A stretch of DNA of 64,000 nt from Mycoavidus sp. HKI (GTDB lineage Bacteria; Pseudomonadota; Gammaproteobacteria; Burkholderiales; Burkholderiaceae), in NCBI RefSeq assembly GCF_020023735.2, contig NZ_CP076444.2, positions 310,001 to 374,000 of the forward strand. The letters are read 5' to 3'. The position numbers and the translations under genes are program-made. The notes below the pieces were generated by a model, which saw nothing but the letters and a program-made list of their open reading frames with translations, was not told the DNA's origin and ran no database searches. This document shows, piece by piece, positions 1 to 10,058 of the stretch. Numbering within the stretch: the first letter of the stretch is position 1; each line of letters starts with the position of its first letter.

Positions 1-415
1 TTATCCGGTCGTAGATGTCAAAGTCACATTGTTTTTTGGTTCTTACCATGACGTTGACTCGAATGAAAATGCCTTCAAGATGGCAGGCTCAATGGCGTTT
101 AAGGAAGGTATGCGGCGTGCAACCCCTGTCCTGCTTGAGCCGATGATGGCAGTTGAAGTCGAAACCCCTGAAGAGTTTATGGGTAACGTGATGGGTGATC
201 TATCGTCGCGCCGTGGGATTGTTCAGGGCATGGAAGATATGATCGGTGGCGGTAAGGTGGTGCGTGCTGAAGTTCCGCTTGCGGAAATGTTTGGTTACTC
301 TACATCGTTGCGCTCGCTGACCCAAGGCCGTGCTACCTATACGATGGAATTTAAGCATTATTCTGACGCTCCGCGCAATGTTGCAGAAGCGGTGATGAGT
401 GCCAGAGGTAAGTAA
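1..415 (+). CDS. fusA: Elongation factor G, C-terminal part (truncated by window edge)
   Basis: Only the last 137 codons are in the window; the frame is open from base 2. The translation covers the end of domain IV and domain V of the translocation GTPase EF-G, with the stretches [35 protein letters not shown] and [18 protein letters not shown], which are typical of the family. EF-G drives tRNA-mRNA movement on the ribosome. It lies 44 bases upstream of rpsJ in the same orientation. In Burkholderia relatives a tuf gene normally sits between these two genes and is missing here. Confidence 0.97.
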   Translation, partial: YPVVDVKVTLFFGSYHDVDSNENAFKMAGSMAFKEGMRRATPVLLEPMMAVEVETPEEFMGNVMGDLSSRRGIVQGMEDMIGGGKVVRAEVPLAEMFGYSTSLRSLTQGRATYTMEFKHYSDAPRNVAEAVMSARGK

Positions 416-459
416 TTTAATCCGGCGGCGTGAGCCGCCTCGCTCTTTAAAGGAAAGTC

Positions 460-774
460 ATGTCAAAAGAACAGAAGATTCGTATTCGCCTAAAGGCAGT
501 TGATAGTCGGCTAATCGACGTGGCATCAGCTGAGATTGTCGATACCGCGAAACAAACCGGCGCTATTGTATGTGGGCCAGTGCCATTGCCGACCTCGATT
601 CAGCGCTTTGATATTTTGCGTTCGCCTCATGTCAATAAAACTTCGCGCGATCAACTTGAAATTCGTACACATCTGCGTCTGATTGACATTGTTGATCCGA
701 CGGACAAGACAGTTGATGCTTTAATGAGACTAGATCTATCGGCAGGAGTGGATGTCGAGATCAAATTGCAGTAA
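460..774 (+). CDS. rpsJ: 30S ribosomal protein S10 (NusE)
   Basis: 104 residues, the normal size. Recognised from [14 protein letters not shown] at the start, GPVPLPT in the middle and [21 protein letters not shown]10 is part of the 30S head and, as NusE, also takes part in transcription antitermination. The start ATG is preceded by AAAGGAAAG. It opens the S10 cluster but is separated from rplC by a 168-base spacer holding a hairpin, unlike the tight spacing further down. Confidence 0.98.
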   Translation: MSKEQKIRIRLKAVDSRLIDVASAEIVDTAKQTGAIVCGPVPLPTSIQRFDILRSPHVNKTSRDQLEIRTHLRLIDIVDPTDKTVDALMRLDLSAGVDVEIKLQ

Positions 775-798
775 ACAAGACAATCTTTATTGCGGGAA

Positions 799-838
799 GC
801 GAAAGGCCCAGTTATAATTGAGGGCTTTTCGCGCTTTT
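799..838 (+). terminator. Hairpin between rpsJ and rplC (weak terminator or attenuator)
   Basis: Arms 799-809 and 822-832 pair over 11 bases with one G-U, enclosing a 12-base loop. Only four T follow at 835-838, so this is weaker than a textbook terminator. The rest of the spacer (839-942) shows no promoter I can defend. Leader-type regulation of the S10 operon is possible but unproven. Confidence 0.35.
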
Positions 839-942
839 GCGTAAATTATTGAGTTCGTTGTGATTAGTTGAACACAGCGAGCATCGGTTTAATTATCAAG
901 CGATTTAATCCTGGCCAATCGTAGCTGGGAATGGAGAAAATA

Positions 943-1602
943 ATGAGCCTTGGACTTTTGGGTCGCAAGGTTGCGATGACACGTATCTTTACACCGGAAG
1001 GCGTTTCAATTCCGGTGACAGTGGTAAACGTATCAAGCAATCGCGTGACACAGATCAAGACCGTTGCATCTGACGGTTACACCGCCGTGCAACTTGCATT
1101 TGGCGAGCGCCGCGCTACACGCGTGACTAAGCCTTTGCAAGGACACTTTGCTAAAGCAGGTGTCGAAGCTGGCCAGTTCCTACAAGAATTTCGTACTGAT
1201 GAAACTCAAGCCACGGCTTTGTCTATTGGCAAAGTACTCGGTACCGAGTTATTTGAAGTCGGACAAAAAATCGATGTGTGCGGACGCTCGATTGGTAAGG
1301 GCTATGCAGGCACGATCAAACGCTACAATTTTAGCTCGGGTCGAGCATCCCATGGTAATTCACGCTCACATAATGTGCCGGGCTCAATCGGGATGGCGCA
1401 AGATCCAGGCCGCGTCTTTCCAGGTAAGCGTATGACCGGACATATGGGGGACCGCAGGGTCACCACGCAGAATCTAGAGATTGTGCGGATTGATGTAGAG
1501 CGTCAATTATTGTTTGTAAACGGCGCAATTCCGGGGGCAAAGGAAGGCTTCGTGGCGATCACGCCAGCGGTTAAGTCACCTGCCCAAAAAGGAGCAAAAT
1601 AA
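943..1602 (+). CDS. rplC: 50S ribosomal protein L3
   Basis: 219 residues from the ATG at 943. An in-frame ATG exists at 931, but GGAG at 933-936 is correctly placed only for 943, and the protein then begins [16 protein letters not shown] as in relatives. The conserved segment [18 protein letters not shown] carries the glutamine that PrmB methylates in E. coli. L3 is an early 23S rRNA assembly protein near the peptidyl transferase centre. Its stop overlaps the rplD start by one base (TAATG), which suggests translational coupling. Confidence 0.97.
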   Translation: MSLGLLGRKVAMTRIFTPEGVSIPVTVVNVSSNRVTQIKTVASDGYTAVQLAFGERRATRVTKPLQGHFAKAGVEAGQFLQEFRTDETQATALSIGKVLGTELFEVGQKIDVCGRSIGKGYAGTIKRYNFSSGRASHGNSRSHNVPGSIGMAQDPGRVFPGKRMTGHMGDRRVTTQNLEIVRIDVERQLLFVNGAIPGAKEGFVAITPAVKSPAQKGAK

Positions 1603-2222
1603 TGGAAATTAAGCTCCTTAATGAAGTCGGTCAGGACGCAGTTGGCATCAATGCATCTGACTCAGTATTTGGCCGTGCCTACAATGAGGCTTTGATTCAT
1701 CAGGTCGTTGTAGCGTATCAAGCCAATGCGCGCAGTGGTAATCGGGCGCAAAAAGATCGTGAGCAAGTTAAGCACTCGACTAGAAAACCGTGGCGTCAAA
1801 AAGGCACAGGCCGGGCGCGCGCGGGGATGACCTCGAGTCCACTATGGCGTGGGGGTGGTCGTATTTTCCCTAATTCGCCAGAAGAAAACTTCACGCATAA
1901 AGTCAATAAAAAGATGTTTCGTGCTGGGCTTTGCTCAATCTTCTCGCAGTTGGTCCGTGAGGGTCGACTCTCGTTAGTTGAGGAGATCACGCTCGAAGCG
2001 CCAAAGACAAAATTGCTTGCTCGTAAATTTCAGTCGATGGGCCTTGAATCAGTGTTAGTGATTACTGATAATGTGGATGAAAATCTGTATCTTGCGTCGC
2101 GCAACTTGCCTAATGTGGCGATTGTTGAGCCGCGTTATGCCGATCCATTATCGTTGATCCATTTCAAGAACATCTTGGTTACCAAAGCCGGGCTCGCCCA
2201 GATTGAGGAGTTGTTGTCATGA
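1602..2222 (+). CDS. rplD: 50S ribosomal protein L4
   Basis: 206 residues. The long internal loop that lines the exit tunnel is visible as [14 protein letters not shown] followed by SSPLWRGGG. In E. coli L4 also autoregulates the S10 operon; whether that holds here cannot be read from the sequence. Overlaps rplC by one base and rplW by four bases (ATGA). Confidence 0.97.
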   Translation: MEIKLLNEVGQDAVGINASDSVFGRAYNEALIHQVVVAYQANARSGNRAQKDREQVKHSTRKPWRQKGTGRARAGMTSSPLWRGGGRIFPNSPEENFTHKVNKKMFRAGLCSIFSQLVREGRLSLVEEITLEAPKTKLLARKFQSMGLESVLVITDNVDENLYLASRNLPNVAIVEPRYADPLSLIHFKNILVTKAGLAQIEELLS

Positions 2223-2533
2223 TCGACGCCCGTAAAAATGACCATCGTTTACTGAAAATCTTGATTGAACCTCGGGTTTCCGAGAAAGCGACGCAAGTTG
2301 CTGACAAGAATAATCAGAACGTGTTTGTAGTGACGCCTGATTCGACTAAGCAAGAAGTTAAAGCCGCGGTTGAATTGATGTTTAAGGTTGAAGTGGCTTC
2401 CGTGCAAATTTTGAATCAAAAAGGTAAAGTTAAGCGTTCTGGCCGCATCAGCGGACGCCGTAAGACTGTGAAAAAAGCCTATGTGTGTCTGAAGCCAGGG
2501 CATGAAATTAATTTTGAAGCGGAGGCCAGATAA
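2219..2533 (+). CDS. rplW: 50S ribosomal protein L23
   Basis: 104 residues. Shows the family core [15 protein letters not shown] and the basic C-terminal stretch [22 protein letters not shown]23 sits at the exit tunnel and docks trigger factor, SRP and SecYEG. It begins inside the rplD stop codon (ATGA overlap), and rplB follows after two bases, so the three genes are probably coupled. Confidence 0.97.
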   Translation: MIDARKNDHRLLKILIEPRVSEKATQVADKNNQNVFVVTPDSTKQEVKAAVELMFKVEVASVQILNQKGKVKRSGRISGRRKTVKKAYVCLKPGHEINFEAEAR

Positions 2534-2535
2534 TC

Positions 2536-3363
2536 ATGGCACTCGTTAAAGTCAAACCGACTTCACCCGGTCGCCGGGGAATGATTAAGGTGGTGAATAA
2601 GGATTTGCATAAAGGCAAACCTCATGCGCCACTCTTAGAAAAACAAAGCAATACTGCGGGCCGTAATCATAACGGTCATATCACTACGCGTCATCGCGGT
2701 GGTGGTCATAAGCAGCACTATCGGATGGTCGATTTTTGCCGTAACAAAGATGATATACCGGCAAAAGTTGAGCAATTGGAATATGACCCGAATCGTAGTG
2801 CGAACATTGCATTGTTGTGTTATGCCGATGGTGAGCGGCGCTACATTATTGCACCGAAAGGTCTGGCAGTAGGCCATCAGCTCTTATCGGGTGCGCAAGC
2901 GCCGATTCGTGCGGGCAATGCGTTGCCAATTCGCAATATTCCGGTCGGGACCACGATTCATTGTATCGAAATGCAGCCAGGCAAAGGTGCGCAGATTGCT
3001 CGTTCAGCGGGTGCTTCAGCGATGCTATTGGCGCGTGAAGGCAGTTACGCACAGGTTCGTTTGCGCTCTGGCGAGATTCGCCGCGTGCATATCGAATGCC
3101 GTGCGACTGTCGGCGAAGTGGGCAATGAAGAGCATGGCCTGCGTCAAATTGGTAAAGCAGGTGCTGCCCGTTGGCGCGGTATTCGTCCGACCGTACGTGG
3201 TGTGGCAATGAACCCGGTAGATCACCCGCATGGCGGGGGCGAGGGCAAAACTGCTGCTGGTCGTCATCCAGTGAGTCCAACAGGTGTCCCAACTAAGGGC
3301 TATCGGACTCGTCGCAATAAACGCACGACCAATATGATCGTGCAGCGTCGCAATAAACGTTAA
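2536..3363 (+). CDS. rplB: 50S ribosomal protein L2
   Basis: 275 residues, the usual length. The signature near the C-terminus, [20 protein letters not shown], contains the histidine associated with peptidyl transferase centre function. The N-terminus [20 protein letters not shown] and the C-terminal basic tail [19 protein letters not shown] bind 23S rRNA. Part of the S10 operon, 14 bases before rpsS. Confidence 0.98.
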   Translation: MALVKVKPTSPGRRGMIKVVNKDLHKGKPHAPLLEKQSNTAGRNHNGHITTRHRGGGHKQHYRMVDFCRNKDDIPAKVEQLEYDPNRSANIALLCYADGERRYIIAPKGLAVGHQLLSGAQAPIRAGNALPIRNIPVGTTIHCIEMQPGKGAQIARSAGASAMLLAREGSYAQVRLRSGEIRRVHIECRATVGEVGNEEHGLRQIGKAGAARWRGIRPTVRGVAMNPVDHPHGGGEGKTAAGRHPVSPTGVPTKGYRTRRNKRTTNMIVQRRNKR

Positions 3364-3377
3364 GAGAGTGTAGATAA

Positions 3378-3653
3378 ATGGCACGTTCTATCAAAAAAGG
3401 CCCGTATTGTGAGGCCCACTTGCGGCGAAAGGTTGATGCGGCTATCGCTACACGCGACCGCAAGCCAATCAAAACTTGGTCACGCCGGTCGACAATTCTG
3501 CCGGATTTTATCAGTTTGACCATTGCGGTGCATAATGGCCGTCAACATATTCCGGTTTATATTTCGGAAAATATGGTCGGCCATAAACTCGGCGAATTTG
3601 CCTTGACCCGCACATTCAAAGGTCATGCAGCCGATAAAAAGGCTAAGAGATAA
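3378..3653 (+). CDS. rpsS: 30S ribosomal protein S19
   Basis: 91 residues. Recognised by [18 protein letters not shown] and the C-terminal [20 protein letters not shown]. It forms the 30S head with S13 and contacts 23S rRNA across the subunit bridge. Short gaps to rplB and rplV fit one transcript. Confidence 0.98.
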   Translation: MARSIKKGPYCEAHLRRKVDAAIATRDRKPIKTWSRRSTILPDFISLTIAVHNGRQHIPVYISENMVGHKLGEFALTRTFKGHAADKKAKR

Positions 3654-3664
3654 GGGGCAAGAAG

Positions 3665-3997
3665 ATGGTAGCCAAAGCAATTCACCGCGGCGCCCGGATT
3701 TCGGCGCAAAAAACACGTTTAGTCGCAGATCAGATTCGCGGCCTAGCAGTTGGTAAAGCCTTGGATTTATTGGCTTTTTCGCCAAAGCAAAAGCCTGCAG
3801 GCATTATTAAGAAAGTCGTCCAATCGGCAATCGCAAACGCAGAGCATAATGTGGGCGTGGATATTGACGAGTTAAAGGTGACTAGCATTTATGTCGATAA
3901 AGCGACTTCGTTAAAACGTATTATTGCGCGCGCCAAAGGGCGTAGTAATCCGCTCGAAAAGCAATCCTGTCACATCACCGTGACGGTTGGAAATTAA
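3665..3997 (+). CDS. rplV: 50S ribosomal protein L22
   Basis: 110 residues. Contains [18 protein letters not shown] and, at the C-terminus, the beta-hairpin region [15 protein letters not shown] that reaches into the exit tunnel, the region where macrolide-resistance changes are known in other bacteria. The real rpsC start lies 13 bases after its stop. Confidence 0.97.
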   Translation: MVAKAIHRGARISAQKTRLVADQIRGLAVGKALDLLAFSPKQKPAGIIKKVVQSAIANAEHNVGVDIDELKVTSIYVDKATSLKRIIARAKGRSNPLEKQSCHITVTVGN

Positions 3998-4010
3998 AGG
4001 GCCACACACG

Positions 4011-4811
4011 ATGGGACAGAAAATACATCCGACCGGCTTTCGGCTGGCCGTTCGTCGCAACTGGGTTTCGCGTTGGTACGCGAGTAATACTCAGTTTGCA
4101 AATATGTTGAAAGAAGACATTAGTGTTCGAGAGTATTTGAAGAAAAAACTCAAGAATGCGTCTGTCGGCAAGGTAATCATTGAGCGACCTGCGAAAAACG
4201 CGCGCATTACCATTCACAGCTCGCGTCCAGGTATTGTGATCGGTAAAAAGGGCGAGGATATTGAGCTCTTGAAGGCTGAATTGCAACGCCGCATGGGCGT
4301 GCCGGTGCATGTCAATATCGAAGAAATTCGCAAGCCGGAAATCGATGCGCAGTTAATTGCAGATTCGATTTCGCAACAGCTTGAACGCCGGATTATGTTT
4401 CGCCGTGCAATGAAGCGTGCGATGCAAAATGCGATGCGTCTTGGCGCTCAAGGCATCAAGATCATGAGTTCCGGCCGGTTAAATGGAATCGAAATTGCGC
4501 GTACGGAGTGGTATCGTGAAGGTCGTGTGCCATTACATACATTACGTGCCGATATCGATTACGCAACGTCCGAAGCGCAGACAACTTATGGCATTATTGG
4601 CATTAAGGTCTGGGTTTATAAGGGCGATATAGTAGGCCGTAACGAAGCGCCGGTTGTCGATGAAGCACCTGAAGAGAAACGGGGACGCCGTAATTCCCGT
4701 CCGGGCGAACGCCGCGGTCGTAGTGACGGTGGCGATAAGCCGGGCCGTTGGGCGGGTTCGCGTCGTGCGGGAGCTGCCAAATCTGATGGCGATGCCAAGA
4801 TTGGAGAATAG
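4011..4811 (+). CDS. rpsC: 30S ribosomal protein S3
   Basis: 266 residues from the ATG at 4011 ([13 protein letters not shown]). An in-frame ATG at 3987 lies inside rplV and gives a non-homologous N-terminus, so it was not used. The KH domain has the GxxG loop as [14 protein letters not shown]. The C-terminus is a long, low-complexity Arg/Gly-rich tail (about residues 215-266) of the kind seen in Burkholderia S3. S3 lines the mRNA entry channel. Confidence 0.97.
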   Translation: MGQKIHPTGFRLAVRRNWVSRWYASNTQFANMLKEDISVREYLKKKLKNASVGKVIIERPAKNARITIHSSRPGIVIGKKGEDIELLKAELQRRMGVPVHVNIEEIRKPEIDAQLIADSISQQLERRIMFRRAMKRAMQNAMRLGAQGIKIMSSGRLNGIEIARTEWYREGRVPLHTLRADIDYATSEAQTTYGIIGIKVWVYKGDIVGRNEAPVVDEAPEEKRGRRNSRPGERRGRSDGGDKPGRWAGSRRAGAAKSDGDAKIGE

Positions 4812-4813
4812 AG

Positions 4814-5230
4814 ATGTTGCAACCAAAACGCAGAAAATACCGTAAAGAGCAAAAAGGTCGCAATACCGGTGTGGCGACTCGCGGCAACGCCGTATCATTT
4901 GGCGAATTTGGCTTAAAAGCAATTGGCCGTGGTCGTCTGACGGCACGTCAAATTGAGTCTGCGCGTCGTGCGATGACCCGTCATATTAAACGGGGTGGCC
5001 GGATTTGGATTCGTATTTTCCCGGATAAACCGATTTCCCAAAAGCCGGCTGAAGTCCGGATGGGTAATGGTAAAGGGAATCCGGAATACTACGTGGCCGA
5101 GATTCAGCCAGGTAAGATGTTGTATGAAATGGATGGTGTAGACGAAGTGTTGGCGCGGGCGGCATTTCGCCTGGCAGCGGCAAAACTGCCAATGAAGACA
5201 GCATTTGTCGCGCGCCAGATTAGCGCTTGA
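4814..5230 (+). CDS. rplP: 50S ribosomal protein L16
   Basis: 138 residues. Family landmarks are [34 protein letters not shown] and [20 protein letters not shown]16 sits by the A site and the factor-binding region. Starts two bases after rpsC. Confidence 0.98.
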   Translation: MLQPKRRKYRKEQKGRNTGVATRGNAVSFGEFGLKAIGRGRLTARQIESARRAMTRHIKRGGRIWIRIFPDKPISQKPAEVRMGNGKGNPEYYVAEIQPGKMLYEMDGVDEVLARAAFRLAAAKLPMKTAFVARQISA

Positions 5231-5241
5231 TGGAGAGATGA

Positions 5242-5436
5242 ATGAAAGCCTCAGAATTCCGAGTAAAAGACCGGACTGAATTGCATAAAGAGTTGTCTGA
5301 TTTGCTTAAAGCATGTTTTAGCGTGCGTTTGCAATTGGCAACTCAGCAATTAAGTAACAACAGTCTATTAAAGAAAATACGGCGTGATATTGCGCGCGTG
5401 CATACTGTATTGACCGAAAAGGCAAGCCAAAAATGA
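5242..5436 (+). CDS. rpmC: 50S ribosomal protein L29
   Basis: 64 residues forming the two-helix L29 fold ([18 protein letters not shown] at the start, [15 protein letters not shown] near the end). It sits near the exit tunnel with L23. Its stop overlaps the rpsQ start by four bases (ATGA). Confidence 0.96.
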   Translation: MKASEFRVKDRTELHKELSDLLKACFSVRLQLATQQLSNNSLLKKIRRDIARVHTVLTEKASQK

Positions 5437-5702
5437 ACGATGTTAAAACTTCGCTCAAGCGAACGCTGATCGGTAGAGTTGTCAGCAATAAAATGGATAA
5501 AACCGTGACGGTCCTTATCGAGCGTCGTGTCAAGCATCCACTTTATGGTAAATATGTTGTGCGCTCAAAGAAATATCATGCGCATGATGAAGTTAATACT
5601 TACAATGAAGGCGATCTTGTTGAAATTCAAGAAACACGGCCGCTTTCAAAGACAAAGGCTTGGACGGTATCTCGTCTAATGGAGGCTGTGCGGGTTGTTT
5701 AA
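5433..5702 (+). CDS. rpsQ: 30S ribosomal protein S17
   Basis: 89 residues. Shows the OB-fold pattern [20 protein letters not shown] and the loop [20 protein letters not shown]. It binds 16S rRNA early in assembly. It is the last gene before a 203-base gap with a new promoter, so it may mark the end of the S10 transcription unit proper. Confidence 0.97.
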   Translation: MNDVKTSLKRTLIGRVVSNKMDKTVTVLIERRVKHPLYGKYVVRSKKYHAHDEVNTYNEGDLVEIQETRPLSKTKAWTVSRLMEAVRVV

Positions 5703-5733
5703 GTGGGTAGATGTTAAAATTGTAACGAATAGA

Positions 5734-5761
5734 TTGCAATTTTCGGATAATTTGCTATAAT
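5734..5761 (+). promoter_or_regulatory. Sigma70-type promoter for the rplN (spc) block
   Basis: TTGCAA at 5734-5739 and a perfect TATAAT at 5756-5761 are separated by 16 bases, with a TG one base before the -10 box. It lies 145 bases ahead of rplN in the only sizeable gap of the S10/spc region, so it probably starts a separate spc-type transcript. The leader between 5762 and 5905 holds short G/C-rich complementary stretches but no hairpin I would name. Confidence 0.7.
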
Positions 5762-5905
5762 CCTCTGCTCTGCTTTTAACGGACATTTATGTCCTTGTTC
5801 CTAACCCAAGCGGCCTAAGGTCGGCGGGGCCAAAACTGACCGGAAAGCGCTGTTGAGCTTTTGCTGATAATTGGCGCAGCCGGATTAAGTTGGAAAAGAG
5901 AAATT

Positions 5906-6271
5906 ATGATTCAGAACGAAACTCGGCTTCAAATCGCAGATAACACAGGTGCACGTGAAGCGTTGTGTATTAAAGTGTTGGGCGGTTCAAAGCGTCGTTA
6001 CGCGAATATCGGTGACGTCATTAAAGTGACAGTCAAAGAAGCGATGCCGCGTGGGCGCGTGAAAAAAGGTGAAATATTTAATGCCGTGGTGGTACGCACT
6101 AGAAAAGGTATGCGCCGCCCGGATGGTTCGCTGATTAAGTTTGACGGCAATGCAATAGTATTGCTCAATGCTAAACTCGAGCCAATTGGTACTCGTATTT
6201 TTGGGCCTGTTACGCGTGAATTGCGCGAACATTTCATGAAGATCGTGTCACTTGCTCCAGAAGTGCTGTAA
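5906..6271 (+). CDS. rplN: 50S ribosomal protein L14
   Basis: 121 residues from the ATG at 5906 ([18 protein letters not shown]); the upstream in-frame extension to 5861 lies in the leader and is not homologous. Shows [17 protein letters not shown] and the C-terminal [15 protein letters not shown]. One residue shorter than the usual 122, near REH/FMK. L14 forms an intersubunit bridge and binds RsfS. Confidence 0.97.
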   Translation: MIQNETRLQIADNTGAREALCIKVLGGSKRRYANIGDVIKVTVKEAMPRGRVKKGEIFNAVVVRTRKGMRRPDGSLIKFDGNAIVLLNAKLEPIGTRIFGPVTRELREHFMKIVSLAPEVL

Positions 6272-6285
6272 GGGATTGCATCAAA

Positions 6286-6594
6286 ATGAAGACAATTCGT
6301 AAAGGTGATGAAGTGATTGCGATCACCGGTAAAGACAAAGGCAAACGCGGCGTTGTGCTAGCAGTTGCAGGCGATCGAATCACGGTTGAGGGTTTGAATT
6401 TGGTTAAGAAGCATGTCAAACCAAACCCAATGAAAGGAACGCCAGGTGGCGTGGAAAGCAAAGTCATGCCGATCAATCGGTCAAATGTGGCTTTGGTTGA
6501 CGCGAACGGTAAACCATCGCGTGTGGGTATCAAAGTCGAGGATGGTGAGAATGTTCGCTTTCTAAAAACGACCGGTGCAGTACTTAGCGCTTGA
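6286..6594 (+). CDS. rplX: 50S ribosomal protein L24
   Basis: 102 residues with the KOW motif near the start: [21 protein letters not shown]24 initiates 50S assembly on 23S rRNA. Sits between rplN and rplE with short gaps. Confidence 0.97.
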   Translation: MKTIRKGDEVIAITGKDKGKRGVVLAVAGDRITVEGLNLVKKHVKPNPMKGTPGGVESKVMPINRSNVALVDANGKPSRVGIKVEDGENVRFLKTTGAVLSA

Positions 6595-6610
6595 CGGAGT
6601 GATTAAATAA

Positions 6611-7150
6611 ATGGCTCGTTTGCAAGAATTTTATAAACAGAAAGCAGTTCCCGAACTGATGCAAAAGTTCGGTTACAAATCTGTTATGGAAGTGCCCCGT
6701 TTTACCAAAATCACCTTGAATATGGGTGTGGGTGAAGCGGTTGCTGATAAAAAAGTGATTGAACACGCAGTGGGTGACCTTACGAAGATTGCCGGCCAAA
6801 AGCCAGTGATCACCGTAGCACGCAAAGCAATTGCGGGCTTCAAAATTCGTGAAGGCTATCCAGTAGGTGTGATGGTTACGTTGCGTGGCCGTATGATGTT
6901 TGAATTTTTAGATCGTTTGGTGAATTTAGCATTGCCACGCGTTCGAGATTTTCGCGGCGTATCTGGTCGTGCATTTGACGGCCGTGGCAATTACAACCTC
7001 GGGGTCAAGGAGCAAATTATTTTTCCTGAAATTGAATACGACAAAATTGATGCGTTGCGTGGGTTAAATATCAGTATTAACACCACCGCAAAAAATGACG
7101 AAGAAGCAAAGGCATTGCTTGCTTGCTTCAAGTTTCCGTTCAAGAACTGA
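6611..7150 (+). CDS. rplE: 50S ribosomal protein L5
   Basis: 179 residues. Landmarks are [36 protein letters not shown] and [20 protein letters not shown]5 binds 5S rRNA in the central protuberance with L18 and L25. Followed seven bases later by the GTG of rpsN. Confidence 0.98.
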   Translation: MARLQEFYKQKAVPELMQKFGYKSVMEVPRFTKITLNMGVGEAVADKKVIEHAVGDLTKIAGQKPVITVARKAIAGFKIREGYPVGVMVTLRGRMMFEFLDRLVNLALPRVRDFRGVSGRAFDGRGNYNLGVKEQIIFPEIEYDKIDALRGLNISINTTAKNDEEAKALLACFKFPFKN

Positions 7151-7157
7151 GGTTGCC

Positions 7158-7463
7158 GTGGCTAAAGTAGCATTAATTGAACGTGAAAAAAAACGTGCGC
7201 ATTTAGCGCAAAAATACGCTGCTCAGCGTACTGCTCTTAAAGCGATCATCGATGATTCAAAAAAATCAGATGAAGATCGTTATGCAGCACGCTTGCAGTT
7301 ACAGCAGTTGCCGCGTAATGCGAATCCAACCCGTAAGCGTAATCGCTGCGCATTGACTGGTCGTCCGCGTGGCACTTTTCGCAAATTTGGTCTTGCCCGT
7401 AGCAAGATCCGTGAAATCGCCTTCCGTGGTGAAATTCCGGGTCTGACAAAAGCGAGCTGGTGA
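7158..7463 (+). CDS. rpsN: 30S ribosomal protein S14
   Basis: 101 residues when read from the GTG at 7158, giving an N-terminus [15 protein letters not shown]; an upstream in-frame ATG lies inside rplE. This is the long, zinc-free S14 type without paired CxxC motifs; the C-terminal core is [19 protein letters not shown]. The GTG start fixes the expected length. Confidence 0.95.
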   Translation: MAKVALIEREKKRAHLAQKYAAQRTALKAIIDDSKKSDEDRYAARLQLQQLPRNANPTRKRNRCALTGRPRGTFRKFGLARSKIREIAFRGEIPGLTKASW

Positions 7464-7476
7464 GGGAGTAATATAA

Positions 7477-7872
7477 ATGAGCATGAGTGATCCTATCGCC
7501 GATATGCTGACTCGCGTTCGCAATGCGCAGATGGTCAACAAAGTATCAGTAGCGATGCCGTCTTCTAAAATTAAAGTTGCGATTGCGCAAGTATTGCGGG
7601 ACGAAGGCTATATCGAAGATTTTTCGGTTAAAGCAGAGGGTGGCAAAGCAGAGTTGCAGCTTGGACTAAAGTATTATGCAGGCCGCCCAGTTATTGAACG
7701 TATAGAACGTGTTTCACGTCCAGGTTGTCCTGTGTATAAAGGGCGCCACGCTATTCCTCAAGTCATGAATGGTCTTGGGGTGGCGATTGTCTCCACCACT
7801 CAAGGCGTGATGACAGATCGTAAAGCGCGTGCGGCTGGAGTCGGCGGCGAAATTCTGTGTTACGTCGAATAA
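7477..7872 (+). CDS. rpsH: 30S ribosomal protein S8
   Basis: 131 residues beginning [18 protein letters not shown]. The C-terminal signature [20 protein letters not shown] is intact. S8 binds the central domain of 16S rRNA and in E. coli represses the spc operon. GGGAG sits nine bases before the start. Confidence 0.98.
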   Translation: MSMSDPIADMLTRVRNAQMVNKVSVAMPSSKIKVAIAQVLRDEGYIEDFSVKAEGGKAELQLGLKYYAGRPVIERIERVSRPGCPVYKGRHAIPQVMNGLGVAIVSTTQGVMTDRKARAAGVGGEILCYVE

Positions 7873-7903
7873 TTTTTGAGGCCGCCGCTAAGGAGAAACA
7901 AGG

Positions 7904-8437
7904 ATGTCTCGAGTAGGTAAGAGCCCCGTTGAATTGCCAGCGGGCGTTGATGTGTCACTAGATAGTGGCATGATCACGAGCAAAGGGCCATTGGGTTCAA
8001 TGTCGCTAGCTGAGAATCAGTTAGTTAAGATTCATCAGGCTGATGGCAAGATAACATTCGAGCCAGCTGATGATAGCAGCGAAGCGAATGCTATGTCGGG
8101 TACGATGCGTGCGCTTGTTGCCAATATGGTACTGGGTGTGTCGCGGGGATTTGAGCGTAAGCTCAATTTGGTCGGCGTTGGTTATCGTGCGCAAGCTCAA
8201 GGCGATAAATTGAATTTATCAGTGGGTTATTCGCATCCGGTTGTGCACCAAATGCCAGAAGGCATTAAAGTGGAAACGCCAGTTCAGACTGAGATCCTGA
8301 TTAAAGGGATCGACAAACAGAAAGTCGGACAGGTTGCTGCAGAGGTGCGTGCCTATCGTCCACCTGAGCCCTATAAAGGCAAAGGCGTGCGTTATGCTGA
8401 TGAGGTTGTGATCCTCAAAGAAACCAAGAAAAAATAA
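7904..8437 (+). CDS. rplF: 50S ribosomal protein L6
   Basis: 177 residues with two related alpha/beta repeats. The signature near the C-terminus is [20 protein letters not shown]6 lies near the sarcin-ricin loop. GGAGAAACAAGG precedes the start. Confidence 0.98.
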   Translation: MSRVGKSPVELPAGVDVSLDSGMITSKGPLGSMSLAENQLVKIHQADGKITFEPADDSSEANAMSGTMRALVANMVLGVSRGFERKLNLVGVGYRAQAQGDKLNLSVGYSHPVVHQMPEGIKVETPVQTEILIKGIDKQKVGQVAAEVRAYRPPEPYKGKGVRYADEVVILKETKKK

Positions 8438-8448
8438 GGTTGCTCGTT

Positions 8449-8814
8449 ATGGATAAAAAACAATCTCGTATACGCCGTGCCCGTCCGACGCGAAGCAAAA
8501 TCGCTGAGTTAAAGGTTCATCGGCTAGCGGTTCATCGCACTAATACGCACATTTATGCGCAAGTATTCTCGCCATGCGGGACCCAAATACTCGCCAGTGC
8601 GTCAACGGTTGAGGCAGAAGTGCGTCAACAGCTGGCAGACCAAAGTGGTAAGGGTGCTAATGTCGCCGCGGCTACACTTATTGGTCAGCGGATTGCACAA
8701 AAAGCTAAGGTGGCTGGTATTGAAACCGTTGCCTTTGATCGTTCGGGTTTTCGCTATCACGGCCGTGTTAAAGCACTCGCCGAAGCTGCGCGTGAAGCTG
8801 GCCTCAAGTTTTAA
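8449..8814 (+). CDS. rplR: 50S ribosomal protein L18
   Basis: 121 residues from the ATG at 8449 ([17 protein letters not shown]). A TTG at 8440 in the same frame adds three unlikely residues. C-terminal [20 protein letters not shown] binds 5S rRNA with L5. Confidence 0.97.
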   Translation: MDKKQSRIRRARPTRSKIAELKVHRLAVHRTNTHIYAQVFSPCGTQILASASTVEAEVRQQLADQSGKGANVAAATLIGQRIAQKAKVAGIETVAFDRSGFRYHGRVKALAEAAREAGLKF

Positions 8815-8828
8815 GGAAAAGATTCGTC

Positions 8829-9347
8829 ATGGCAAAAATGCAAGCGAAAGCTCAGCTTGAAGAACGCGACGATGGCCTTCGCGAAAAGATGGTCTCCGTC
8901 AAACGCGTCACTAAAGTCGTTAAAGGCGGTCGTATTTTAGGCTTTGCTGTTCTAACCGTGGTTGGCGATGGCGATGGGCGCATTGGTATGGGCAAAGGCA
9001 AGGCAAAAGAAGTGCCTGTTGCTGTCCAAAAAGCCATGGAACAGGCCCGTCGCAATATGTTTAAAGTCCAGTTGCATAATGGTACTTTGCAGCATGAGGT
9101 GCCGGGTAAACATGGCGCCACGACCGTTTTGATGGCTCCTGCCAAAGAAGGTACGGGGATTAAAAGCGGTGGCCCAATGCGTGCTGTATTTCATGTGGTG
9201 GGTGTACGTAATGTGATGGCTAAAATTTACGGCTCTACCAATTCGTACAATGTCGTGCGAGCAGCGCTTGATGGGTTGCGTAAGCAATCCACCCCAGCGA
9301 ATATCGCGGCCAAGCGTGGCAAGACAATTGAACAGATTTTGAATTAA
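8829..9347 (+). CDS. rpsE: 30S ribosomal protein S5
   Basis: 172 residues. The S5 double-stranded RNA-binding fold is visible in [19 protein letters not shown] and [18 protein letters not shown], followed by the C-terminal [21 protein letters not shown]5 contributes to decoding accuracy and mRNA unwinding with S3 and S4. Confidence 0.98.
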   Translation: MAKMQAKAQLEERDDGLREKMVSVKRVTKVVKGGRILGFAVLTVVGDGDGRIGMGKGKAKEVPVAVQKAMEQARRNMFKVQLHNGTLQHEVPGKHGATTVLMAPAKEGTGIKSGGPMRAVFHVVGVRNVMAKIYGSTNSYNVVRAALDGLRKQSTPANIAAKRGKTIEQILN

Positions 9348-9371
9348 GAGACCTGCAGAGACCGTAGCAAA

Positions 9372-9554
9372 ATGTCAAATCAAACTGTCAAAATTCAGCT
9401 CGTTAAGAGCGTGATCGGTACTCGTGAATCGCATCGTGCGACGATACGGGGGCTAGGTCTACGTCGTATCAACTCAGTCAGTGAGTTGCAAGATACCCCC
9501 GCGGTACGCGGCATGATTAACAAGGTATCTTACCTTGTTAAAGTCGTTAGCTAA
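9372..9554 (+). CDS. rpmD: 50S ribosomal protein L30
   Basis: 60 residues, the whole bacterial L30: [36 protein letters not shown] and [12 protein letters not shown]. Lies between rpsE and rplO as in most bacteria. Confidence 0.96.
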   Translation: MSNQTVKIQLVKSVIGTRESHRATIRGLGLRRINSVSELQDTPAVRGMINKVSYLVKVVS

Positions 9555-9575
9555 GCGAAGGTCCAAGGAGTTTTA

Positions 9576-10007
9576 ATGGAATTGAATCAACTTAAACCTG
9601 CCGCTGGCGCCAAACATGCGAAGCGGCGTGTAGGTCGCGGCATGGGCTCTGGCATGGGTAAAACTGCCGGCCGAGGTCACAAAGGACAAAAATCGCGATC
9701 TGGCGGTTTCCATAAAGTTGGCTTTGAAGGCGGGCAAATGCCATTGCAGCGGCGTTTACCAAAACGTGGCTTCAAATCGCTGACAAAAGAATTTAACAGC
9801 CAAATTCTACTTTCTGACTTGCAAAAATTGCCAGTCGATGAGATCGACTTATTGGTCTTGAAGCAGGCTGGTTTGGTCGGTGAGATGGTGCGTAATGTCA
9901 AAGTTATTGCTACAGGTGAATTGACACGTAAAATTACGTTAAAAGGCCTGACCGCAACAGCGGGTGCGCGTCGTGCAATAGAAGCCGCGAATGGTTCGCT
10001 GGTCTAA
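9576..10007 (+). CDS. rplO: 50S ribosomal protein L15
   Basis: 143 residues. The Gly/Arg-rich N-terminal tail ([20 protein letters not shown]) threads into 23S r[23 protein letters not shown] is the family signature. AAGGAG precedes the start. The next gene, secY, follows after 51 bases. Confidence 0.97.
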   Translation: MELNQLKPAAGAKHAKRRVGRGMGSGMGKTAGRGHKGQKSRSGGFHKVGFEGGQMPLQRRLPKRGFKSLTKEFNSQILLSDLQKLPVDEIDLLVLKQAGLVGEMVRNVKVIATGELTRKITLKGLTATAGARRAIEAANGSLV

Positions 10008-10058
10008 ATAAGCGCCCATTAATGAATCAATTAGTAGCATTGGCATTGGAGAAGATTT

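Noticed and set aside
2846..3384. Minus-strand frames of 119 and 148 residues opposite rplB
   Set aside because: Shadow frames of a highly conserved ribosomal gene with no recognisable product.
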